This document shows, piece by piece, positions 1 through 9,196 of a DNA stretch of 64,000 nt. Both the position numbers and the translations under genes were made by a program. How positions within the stretch are numbered: position 1 is the stretch's first letter; the number at the start of each line of letters is the position of its first letter. The notes below the pieces were generated by a model that was not told where the DNA came from, made no database searches, and saw only the letters and a list, made by a program, of their open reading frames with translations. This DNA comes from Diaporthe sp. PMI_573 (Eukaryota > Ascomycota > Sordariomycetes > Diaporthales > Diaporthaceae), in NCBI GenBank assembly GCA_021399435.1, contig JAJTUP010000002.1:2666001-2730000 (forward strand), read 5' to 3'.

Positions 1-51
1 CACTTAGCGCCCCAGAACTCCGTGTTTATGTTGTCTGCATTTCTTTGCTCG

Positions 52-59
52 TATATATA
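52..59 (+). promoter_or_regulatory. TATA box of the HAD phosphatase gene
   Basis: A clean TATATATA lies about 150 bp upstream of the chosen ATG at 205, a normal fungal distance once a 5' UTR is allowed for. It is assigned by position only. Confidence 0.5.
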
Positions 60-204
60 GCGTCCTCGCTGGCCTCCCACTTATCCTTGTGCTCTCATTC
101 CTTTCGCAGCTCACCAGTCTCGCCCACAGGAATAATTTGCGTGTAGACTACCCAGATAATCATTCAGTTTTGCCACAGCCATTGCTCTTACAGAGTTGTC
201 CACA

Positions 205-1274
205 ATGGCCCCAGCTGCAATCACACCCCCTTCCATCATGGCCAGGAGCACGCCAGTCGAACCTACAAATAAAAAGAGGAAGATTGTATGCTTCTCAGGT
301 ATGTTACCTGGGGAATCCTTGTCCTGAATCAATAGGCTGACGGGTTTTCCTCCGTTCAAGATTTCGACGGCACCATCTTCATGCAAGACACGGGCCATGT
401 TCTCTTCGACAACTTCGGATGCGGATCCAAGAGACGGCAGGTGCTGGACGAGCAAATCAACAATGGAGAGAGATCGTTCCGCGACGTCTCGGAAGAGATG
501 TGGGGGTCACTAAACGTCCCATTCGACGACGGCTTCGAGGTAATGGAGGACTCACTCGACATCGACCCGGACTTCCGCGCCTTCCACGCCTTCTGCCTCG
601 AAAGCTCCATCCCTTTCAACGTCATCTCGGCAGGCCTCAAGCCAGTCCTCCGCAAAGTCCTAGACACCTTCCTCGGGGAGGAGCAGTCAAGTCACATCCA
701 GATCGTCGCCAACGACGCCGCCATCACGGAAGACGGGTCAGACTGGAAGGTCATTTGGCGGCATGACACAGAGCTGGGCCACGACAAGGCGCTGTCGGTA
801 CAAGAGGCGCGCGCCGCCGCAGAGGCCGAGCTGGCCGACGAGGACGGCGTCATCCCGCTGGTCGTCTTCATCGGCGACGGCGTCTCGGACCTCCCGGCCG
901 CGAGGCAGGCGGACGTCCTGTTCGCGCGTCGGGGGTTGCGCCTCGAGGAGTACTGCCTTGAGAATGATATCGCATACATCCCCTTCGATACCTTCGCAGG
1001 CATCCAGACCGAGCTCGCCAAGATCATAGAAGAGGACAAGAGAAAGACGGCCGGCAGGGGCCTGCCCGCGCGCTTCAACCCGCGCGCCAACATGTGGCGG
1101 CGTGTGTCGAGCAAGTCAGCCGTACCCAGGCTGGTCCTCATGTCGCCCACCAAAGAGGAACGTATGTTTCTCTGGCCCGAGGCATTTACGGAGCTCAAGA
1201 CCCCGGCCCTGGATGTCACTCGGGAGCTGGGTGCCGTTGGGGAGGAGCAAGCCGTCGCTGTGCCGGCTGCTTAA
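205..1274 (+). CDS. HAD-superfamily phosphatase, Pyp1/YNL010W-like
   Basis: Cytosolic HAD phosphatase of the eukaryotic phosphoserine/polyol phosphatase-like group; from memory the closest well-known relative is yeast Pyp1 (YNL010W). Two exons, 205-298 and 361-1274, give 335 aa. The 62-nt intron has a GTATGT donor, a GGCTGACGG branch region and a TTCAAG acceptor. Splicing there creates motif I, DFDGT, with nucleophile D32 and acid/base D34; starting at the internal ATG 381 would lose the active site. Motif II Ser is in VISAG (about 119-123), motif III Lys in GHDKA (about 174), and motif IV is GDGVSD (about 203-208). The last ~60 residues form an Arg/Ala-rich tail beyond the yeast protein. Exact substrate is not readable from sequence. 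Confidence 0.9.
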
Positions 1275-2869
1275 GGTATTGCTTGGGAAGAGCCGGAGTT
1301 TAGGGCAACACATAGCGCACGGAGTTCTAGGTTTGGATCAAATGGGCATAGAGATTTGCATGCATCTGATGGGAAGCCGACGAGTAAGTTGCGCTGGAGC
1401 TTGGTGACGCTTGAGACGTTGAATACGGTCCGGTCGGTGTTTGTTTCCTTTAATTTCTTGTCCCTTACAACTTCGCCGGCCGCCGGCTACACAGAGAATG
1501 AGACATACGAGTGATGTAGAAGCACAGAAAACACAACAATAGACCACGTACTTAAAATCCCAAAGACAGCAATACTTGCGGATTCATTGACCCCTGACGT
1601 ATTTCAATATGCTTTTGCCATCTCAAGGTTCCATGAAATCTGGGTCTGTACCAAGGCCTCTTGCGCCCAAGGTGGCATGAACTTCTTGTGACTCATGGAT
1701 GGTGAGGCCGGTAGCTGAACAAGACCCGCGTGTCTCGTTCATCCTGCAGTGGCTTCGAACCAGGAGCAATGATACTCGGTCGTCATGCGCCTAAATGACT
1801 CGCAATTGTGTTAGCGGATGTTTGCCTCACGGCACGATCCACATGGCATCTTTCCTTGAGATATAGACTACTCCAGCACTCTAGTGGAAAACAATCTCAC
1901 CCGCACAGGTTGCCACGCTCCGCATCCTACTATCTCAAGCACACCGCTGGGGACTTACTGGAATGCGATGCCTCACGTCTGCACCCAGCCTGGCTGTCAT
2001 TGGCAGTGCCGGTGGCCACTTTCTATTGATTCTGAGCATCATCCACGGTGAATACCACATTCCGCAAGGATGGACTGCTGTCCTGGAGTGCTCGAGAAAT
2101 TTATCTTAATTTTTCTCCAGTCAATATGTGCAGCTACAATGACAAATGAGTCTGATAGAGTCTTAAGCCACCTGCCCACGCTGGAACAGACTCCCCAGTC
2201 CCTTCCGATGAGTTTCCGCATAATGACCCCAGCCTCCCAAACACGCTGGCCATCGGTGTCGCAGAAGATGCAAGATAGATGCTGACATTTAAGCCAATCT
2301 AGGAACATTGAACCCAGAGAGTTGGAGGCTATCCCACAGAAAATTAACCCATAGGAAGTTAACCCGTAGGAGGCCATTCCATAAGAAGTTATTCCGTAGG
2401 GGTTTCTCGCACAGGAGGTTCACCCATAGAAAGTGTGTTCTACAGAAGAATATCCCATAAGGTTTTATCTTACAGGAGGTTATGCCATCAAGACAAGGAG
2501 TCTGTACCCACCGAGATAGAATTTTGGCTTTCCTGACTTGTTTGGTCACGCTTGTACTCTGACGCCGCAAAGGAGCTGAGGCGGGAGGAGCGCTAGTGCC
2601 GCTGACCCGCATTGTGGCTTCGGTCTCACAGCCGACCTCAGATCGTCAGGCAGTCAGCAATATCCATCCCATCCTACCTCGCCTGACGTTCAGACCACGA
2701 CGTAAATTGGTTAAAAAAAAAAAAAAAGAAATACCCTAGACAGCCCACTTCGATTCCTCACCTGATTTTCACACGTCATCCTTGAACGACCACAAGAATC
2801 TACAAGACCACTCACCTTCGCCTGGGTCTACTCGTTGCGAGATCAGTCACCACAAACATCAATTGCAAC
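1275..2869. other. Intergenic region with a 15-bp repeat cluster
   Basis: No credible gene. It holds the 3' flank of the phosphatase gene, the repeat cluster listed separately (2329-2489), and an A-tract of about 15 nt near 2713-2727, roughly 150 bp ahead of the next ATG. The two minus-strand ORFs here are made largely of the 15-bp repeat read as pentapeptides. Confidence 0.6.
2329..2489 (+). repeat. Degenerate 15-bp tandem repeat, locus 1
   Basis: About ten consecutive 15-nt units, for example TAACCCATAGGAAGT, TAACCCGTAGGAGGC, CATTCCATAAGAAGT, TATTCCGTAGGGGTT and TCACCCATAGAAAGT. Phase is kept across the array while bases vary, with a core near CCYATAGGAGGTTAT. On the minus strand the array reads as FLWVN-like pentapeptides, a by-product of the period. 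Related units occur at 3851-3950, 7222-7376, 57956-58010 and 59852-59890. Confidence 0.8.
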
Positions 2870-3727
2870 ATGGATAAGAGCAAGCCGCTAGGTGAACCTT
2901 TGACGGATTTCGCACCCCCACCGTCGTTCCTGGAGGCTACGGCGTCGGCCGGGTCGTCGCAAGACGCGTCGTCCTTCCAGACGCGCTTCGCGTGTGTAAC
3001 TCTCAACCTGACGGACCGGATGCGCTTCATCAACTTCAGCGCACGCGAGACCAGCACCCTCAGAGGTGTGCTGGGGTCGGTATGGCCGATCCAGGACGTG
3101 CGGCCATACGGCGGGGCCGACGAGATCAAGTTCAAGGGGTACCCGTGGCAGGAGAGGGTCAACGGGGACGACCAGGCGCGGCGGCTCATCAGGAGGATGC
3201 TCGAGGCGTTGTATGATATGGGATGGGTTCTGCAGGCGGCGGTGGACGTTTCGAGAAAGGAGTTGGACAAAGGTATGACGGTAGTCTTGCGGGAAGCATG
3301 GCCACGATGCTGACAGCACACGCCAGACTCCCTGGTCTTCAGATATCAGAACCCTCCGCCCCCGCCATGCGACTGGCTGAGCATCTCGTTCGACTGGACG
3401 GACAAGATGAAGATCGTGGACGCGCCGCCGGGGGAGCTGGCCGAGGCCCTCATTGCGGAGTTCAAGGCGAAGTACCGGCTCAAGAGCCACGAGCTCGAGG
3501 GTGGCCGGCTGAAGCTGAAGTTCCACGGGCAGCCGTGGCAGGCGTCGGGCGAGGACACGGTGATGTCCAGGATGCTTCTGCTGAGCCTGCTCGGGACCCT
3601 TGAGAGGTTTGGGTACAGCCTGTACGCCAGCATTGACCAGGTGAACGGTTCGGGGGTCGAGGCGGACGTGTTGGTTGTGACGCGGCAGCAAGGATGGAAG
3701 CCAGGGATGCCAATATGGCACCGGTGA
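2870..3727 (+). CDS. Fungal protein of unknown function with an internal duplication
   Basis: Two exons, 2870-3272 and 3327-3727 (54-nt intron, GTATGA donor, CCAG acceptor, in phase) encode 267 aa. I cannot assign a function. The protein is two copies of one ~100-residue module. Residues about 41-142 contain IKFKGYPWQ, then a helix with RRMLEAL, then GWVLQAAVDV and DSLVF. Residues about 151-253 contain LKFHGQPWQ, RMLLLSLLGTL, GYSLYASIDQ and DVLVV. Each module looks like beta-hairpin, amphipathic helix, beta-strand. There is no signal peptide or membrane segment. Residues 1-38 are low in complexity and probably disordered. The gene sits between two clusters of the 15-bp repeat. Confidence 0.85.
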
Positions 3728-5252
3728 TGGACTGCTCTAGATAGGCGCCTTTACATACATTATTACAGAAACACAGCCACAAGTTTTAGGGAAACTTGAC
3801 CCCATCAATGTGGAGCACCTGTGGCCTGCTCACCTCCCAACCAGTACACGGGTACCTGCAGGAGGTCATGCCATACCCGAGAGGTTGTCCTGCAGGATGG
3901 CATCATAGAGCAGGTTGTCCTTGTGGCAGATTATCCTGCGGGAGGTTGTAACATGACCACTGCCCAGGTGGTTCACTACGTGGATGCCGTGGCCGCGTAT
4001 CGGACACACGAGCAATGCTGTTTTTGATTGAAGTCCACTGTAGGCTGGCATACTGGCATTGGTGGTGTTCCCACAATCTGGCGGACCCTGAGTGCGACAG
4101 GGCTAATGGCTGGCGCGAGGGACGTGATATAACCGCAACCAAATGGGGCAGCTGTCACGGCAGACGGAGATGGGGGGTGGGCGGTAAATCGGGGGGGGGG
4201 GGGGAGGAGCTGTGGGCCCGGCCGCAGCCTTCGGACGCGTGTGCTGTGGTGCCAGAATTGCCGGTGCGTTGAGGACTGACAAAGAAACTGTGCACAGTAG
4301 GATCAGGGTTCCACCTGAGCCATGTATTACAATGGGCATGTGAGAGACTAGACTGGAATTCGGGTTAATGCCATGATCGCATCTGTCTGTCTGCCTGTCT
4401 TTGTTTGGGTGCGGGATGTGGGATGTGGGATAGGGGATGGGGGATGGGGGATGGCGCAGGGGAGGGGGGAGGAGCCCCAACTGTTACGTCAGCGGGGTTG
4501 GGGATGGACGAGGGACAAACTTGGGAGTGGTGGAGGTGGTGGAGTGGCCCCGAGGAGCAAGGGCTGCACTGCAGGATGGAACCGAGGGCAGCGCAGACTG
4601 GCAGAGTGATCCGAACCGAAAGAGGAACGTGGCAGCGACACGAGGGCAGATGTGCAAAATGCAAAATTTCCCCTGCGGAGCTGCCACAACGGAACAAGAG
4701 CTTTCCAGGGCGGGGCCTGGGCCGGGCTGCTTTGCCGCTGAGGTGGCAGGGTGGTTCGATTTCACGAGGCTCACTGTCCACATTGCGGCTGGAATGGCAT
4801 GATGCCCTGCGACTGCCGTCCAATGGCAGGCGCAGCGATATGACTTTGCGCTGGTTGTGATTGGCAATTGGGGGCCCGGCCTGGCCTTGGGTAGAGCTGG
4901 GGCGGCCTGGATCTTCTCAGTACGGAGGGTGGGCTGTTTTGATCTGGCTGGTGGTGCCGAAAGCATGCACCACCCTGCACCAGGCCGCAGCGACGGTATT
5001 GAGGCCACCGGACAAAGGTACCGTAGCGTACCGTCTTGTCTGTGAGAGTAATGGTGGGTGGTGGGCGGTGCCTGGGCTGGAAACTCCTTTTCCCCAGCTG
5101 CAATATTAATTCACTTAGATCCCCTGGAGTTGAAAGCCCTCAGTCACGACACTCTCTGCCTTTCCTCTTTGATACTTGTCTGTCACCTACCCATAGCATC
5201 CCGCGCATCACCCTCACAGAAGACAGCAACAACCACATCAACCACAGTCGCA
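3728..5252. other. Intergenic, G-rich, with repeat locus 2
   Basis: No gene supported. It contains the 15-bp repeats at 3851-3950, a G-run of about 14 nt near 4190-4205, and a G-rich stretch around 4410-4475 made of GGGATGT/GGGGGAT units. Enough G-tracts are present there for a G-quadruplex on the plus strand. The CT- and CA-rich sequence just before 5253 looks like a fungal 5' UTR. Confidence 0.5.
3851..3950 (+). repeat. Degenerate 15-bp tandem repeat, locus 2
   Basis: Four clearly phased units, TTGTCCTGCAGGATG, GCATCATAGAGCAGG, TTGTCCTTGTGGCAG and ATTATCCTGCGGGAG, follow a more diverged start (GGTACCTGCAGGAGGT). Same period, orientation and AGGAGG-type core as locus 1. It lies just downstream of the gene at 2870-3727, so the two loci bracket that gene. 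Confidence 0.7.
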
Positions 5253-5510
5253 ATGTCTCCCACATACACCATGTCCGCACACCTGTGCAAGCAGATTGCT
5301 GCGTCCTGGAAGGAGATCAGGCACCCCCTCGAGCCTGGTCAGATGTCTCCCACTGCAGGCGCCCACTTCCCCTCAAGCTTCCAGCGCGCCTCCTCTCCAA
5401 CCGGCTCAGACAGCGGCAAGCGCTCCATGGACAGTGACCGCAGCGATTCCTCGGCTCCTTCCATGACCCGGACCTCGTCAAACTCGAGTTGGAAATGGGG
5501 CACACGATAA
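5253..5510 (+). CDS. Small Ser-rich hypothetical protein
   Basis: A single-exon ORF of 85 aa. The ATG is preceded by CAACCACAGTCGCA, a good fungal start context, and by a CA-rich leader. The first ~30 residues (with KQIAASWKEI) look like a short amphipathic helix. The rest is rich in Ser, Asp and Arg, including SDSGKRSMDSDRSDSS, and is probably disordered and a likely phosphorylation target. It ends SSWKWGTR. I do not recognise a family. Coding status rests on start context, composition and the absence of a better frame. Confidence 0.5.
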   Translation: MSPTYTMSAHLCKQIAASWKEIRHPLEPGQMSPTAGAHFPSSFQRASSPTGSDSGKRSMDSDRSDSSAPSMTRTSSNSSWKWGTR

Positions 5511-7858
5511 ACTCTGAGCCCACCCATCGAGCAACGGCTCGGTGTACATCAAACACATGCCGACACTCACCACACCCACTCACCCACCCACATACTGTGT
5601 ACACACATCTGACTCTATGCCACCACCCCTGTACCTATGCAAGCGACACCCGATCTGGCTCTCGAACCTACCTGGTGTGTTTCTCATGATGATCAGACCA
5701 ACACCCACTGCACCTCGACGAAACTCGTCACACGAATCAAGCAACACGACGCGCCTGCGCATAGCGCGCCTTCGCAATATACCGCCCACATGTCGTCATT
5801 TCCCGCCTCAATTGCCATCCCTCCCGCCTGACTGCCTGCCTGCCCACAAGGCGGCAGTGGCCGCAGCACGAGGGACGACAAGACCAAAATCACCCCATCG
5901 GGATGACTCTGACGGCGGGACGATGGAGCCATTGCCATAATCGGCGAAATGCCATCATTCCCGTCTCATATGTGGGACTCGGGGCGTCGGGCGGGGGGGT
6001 TACTGCAGGCTGCACACCCAAAAAAAAAGGCCGACGATGACCGCCCTTGGGTGGGGCCGGATTACGTGCTTTCCTCATGCCTACTGAAAGGGGGATCAAC
6101 GCATCAGGGTGAATAGGGGGGGGGGTGAACAAGCAACCAGAGGGGTTTCTGGCATGCAAGGCGTCGGCGTTCACTGTGGCTTAACAGTCTGACCGGACTT
6201 TTTTTGTACCGTTTATTCATCGGACTTTCTTCACTTAATTCTCCGGGATGCGGTGGTGGAGGGCAAAACCGGCATGACAGAACGGATTTAGAAGCATACT
6301 TTTTTGATACCCTTGAGCAATAACACCACCAAACCAACCATGGAAAAAAATAAGTTCCTCCGACGAGGTCGCGTGTGCCCTTGCCTCACTTTCGCCCCCT
6401 GATCTGTGATGGATCTACACTACTGATCTTGTTCTCAATCGTTATCTGATCCGATGATAATGCACTCATGGTATCCACTTCCAAGCTTGGTCTGCAGGAG
6501 CGATCGCTGCCGATCTCCAGCCCACGCTGTCGGGCCTCACCGAAAAACTTACGTTCAGCGGCTCAATTTTCTCCCTGCACCGCGCCCCCTCCTCCCGGCC
6601 CCCCCGTCCTCCGCCCCCGCGGCGGGGAGGGGAGGAGCTCCTCAGGGTCCTGCTCAGGGTCCAGTTTGCGCCAAGTAATCGATGCCTACATCATCTCAGA
6701 TGCTCCGATAACCCATCGCAGGCAAGGGAAAACGCTCTACAAATTTCATGGATCCAACAATTTCCAGTTTGATATACCAGTTTTTCTTCCCTTCAAGCAA
6801 AACCATGAAGTAATGACCCCGCTTCATCACCAAAAGACTCGACGCCCACCTGCGTCTTCCCCCCTGCGACATTTTAGGCACAATGACGTTCAACGCTTCT
6901 TGGTGTCTTAGAGGCTCTTCTTTCAGGTTTAGACCTGGTCAGAGGCGCAGCAGAATCAGAAGCGTTACTCGCCTCCAATGCAGATACGTCTGGATCAATA
7001 TAATCACCCTTAGAGTACTGTTGCTCCCAAGTCCTCCAGCTTAGCGTAACTACCACCACACCACGCCTTCTTGCTGGCAAATGAATGCTTTCCAATTGGA
7101 ATACAACAGCACGTACTGTGAACGTTCATATAGCCAAATGAGCTTTACTCAAGTGTCCGCTGCGCAGCTACAACATATATCTACATTTGTAGCGAAACCA
7201 TTGGCAGAGCTCACTAACTACCCACTCCTATGGAATGGCCTTATACAGCAGGATAATATAGCATATGAGGTTACCCTATAGGGGTTATTCCTGCCATAGA
7301 ATAATCCTGTATAGGCAAATGATAGATGGGAAGACCTTACATAGGAAGACCTTCTGTGGGATGAACTCCTATAGGATGTCAGTCGTCGGTGGAAGGTAAA
7401 CAAGCCACAGGGGCTCTGTAATCATGCTCGAAGCTTTGGAGAATGCGGCTGTGTTACTGTAATAATGTGTGTGATGTGTGATTTAATTGTTGACTAGGCT
7501 TTATTACATTGGCAGGTAAATTTTCATCATCTTCGTTCTCAATGAGAAGGACGGCACTGGGAAGTCCTAGGTAAACTTCTCCTTGCCACACCTGTGCTCG
7601 TACTACAATGCTCACGGAGCAAGACACATGAAGCGGAGATTGCTACAGAAGTTGTCTGAACTCTGATATCAAAAGGGTCAGGTAGTGAATCGGGCATCGG
7701 CAACTTCCGATGAGCCCAGAGACTACTGCGAGCTTATGGCACAGGTAGTTCGAAGCTAAGCAAGTGACCTTTCGTTAAATTGGTTCCATTTATTTGCTCA
7801 ATTGGCAACAAACATCTTATATACACATTTGACAAATGGCCTCGTCTGCAAGCAGTGC
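5511..7858. other. Intergenic region with repeat locus 3
   Basis: No gene supported. Features are homopolymer runs (A-run near 6020, G-run near 6115), a C-rich tract near 6580-6620, and the 15-bp repeat cluster at 7222-7376. ORFs here are short, overlap on both strands and have no family resemblance. Confidence 0.5.
7222..7376 (+). repeat. Degenerate 15-bp tandem repeat, locus 3
   Basis: Units include AGACCTTACATAGGA, AGACCTTCTGTGGGA and TGAACTCCTATAGGA in exact 15-nt phase, preceded by TTACCCTATAGGGGT and more diverged copies. The minus-strand reading gives SSHRR/SSYVR-like pentapeptides, which confirms the period. It lies about 480 bp beyond the 3' end of the GH5 gene. Confidence 0.75.
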
Positions 7859-9196
7859 TTAGACCTTCTTCTTGAGCATTCTAGCCGCATGCTCAAAGCC
7901 TAGGACCTTATACTCGGTCTCATTGTAGTAAATCGAGTTAACATCCCCCAGGTTCGGCCCCGGAACACTGAGGTCGTGCGTCCCAAACTGCCAGACCTGG
8001 TCGGCGGCAACACCGCTCTCAAACACGGTGTCCTGCCAAGGCTTGTAGATGGGCGTGTGGTTGCCCGGGAATGGCGCGCCGTACTCCTCCAGGATCACGG
8101 GCTTGCCGGACTTCTTGCCCACCTCGTCGTGCTGCACGATCCAGTCGTTGCCCCAGGGGTACTCATAGCCCCACGAGTCCGGGTACAGGTGGAAGGTGCC
8201 GTAGTCGAGCGTCTTGATGCCCAGGTTGGCGACGAAGTCGACGCCCTCGCCGCCCGAGTAGGCGTACGACCCGTCGTCGCCGCTGAGGGCCGTCCCTGGG
8301 GCGAACCAGCCCTCGTCGCCTAGCGTCACCATGTGGCCCGGGTCGAGGCTCTTGATGTACTTGGACACGTCCGTCGCCCACCTGGTGATGACCGACGTGG
8401 GGCAGCCCTTGCAGCGCGGCTCGTTCCCGAGTTCCCACGCGAAAATGGCGTTGGACTTCTTGTACCTGTTCACCAGGACGTTGATGTAGTTCCGGTACAC
8501 CTTCTGCGACGTCGCGTCCGTGAACCACTCCGTCGCATTGGCCCCGAACGCGGTCGTGTACGCCTTGATCCCACCGTAATCATTCCAGTTGTTGATGAAG
8601 TTGAGCACCAGCTTCACGCCGTGCCGCTCGGCTGACGAGACGGCGTAGTCGAGCCTCTGCAGGCCGTCGGGGCCATAGTTGATGTAACTGCCGGTCGAGT
8701 TCAGCACCTGGAAGTAGACCTTGTTGGGGTCCCCGTTATTCGGATCTGGAAGCGTGTTCACGTCGCCGAAACCCCAAACACGGAGGACTTTGTACGGGGT
8801 CTATGGTTCCACTTCAGCCGGTTCATTCGGCCCAATCATGTACGGGGCCATCCATACCTTGGCCACCTGACTAAGAGCGATGTCGATATCATCGTTGTTG
8901 CTCAAGTGTGCAAGCCACCACGCATTGCTTCCTGTGCGGTCAAACGTGTCAGTCAGTCATTCGGTCACGATCCGGCAGCTGTCGAAGGTTGCTCAGGGAG
9001 ATTCGAACTCACCGGCAAAATAACCCTTTTTGCCATCGATGTTGAAGACTCGGCCTGATACTTTGGCGTTTGAGCCTTTTACTTGCCCGATGGGATATGC
9101 CGGAGGTGGCTGCTTGTTGTCTACGTGAATAGCGGCGGGCAGCGCTGTAGCCGCGAGGGCCAACACACTCCATACAAGTGACGCCTTGAGCATCAT
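7859..9196 (-). CDS. Secreted GH5 (subfamily 7-like) endo-beta-1,4-mannanase
   Basis: Hydrolyses beta-1,4-mannan in plant cell walls; secreted. Three exons on the minus strand, 9013-9196, 8858-8931 and 7859-8800 (introns 81 and 57 nt), give 399 aa. The start MMLKASLV opens a signal peptide ending near ALPAA (about residue 22). The mature start [25 protein letters not shown] is typical of fungal mannanases. Then come YKVLRVWGF (about 89-97), the acid/base motif WELGNEP (E about 213) and the nucleophile motif VILEEYG (E about 324/325). There is no carbohydrate-binding module. Intron 2 would, if retained, give a stop only at its last codon. Family call is firm; substrate is from family knowledge. 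Confidence 0.92.

Noticed and set aside
1740..1770. TTCGAACC resembling a reverse B-box of a tRNA
   Set aside because: No flanking T-stem pairing and no A-box at the right distance.
2039..2612. Minus-strand ORFs with FLWVN-like pentapeptide repeats
   Set aside because: The peptide repeat is the direct result of the 15-bp DNA repeat; the same happens at the other loci in unrelated frames, so these are not proteins.
2888..3721. 277-codon minus-strand ORF across both exons and the intron of the duplicated-domain gene
   Set aside because: Shadow of a real gene with clear internal homology and a proper intron on the plus strand.
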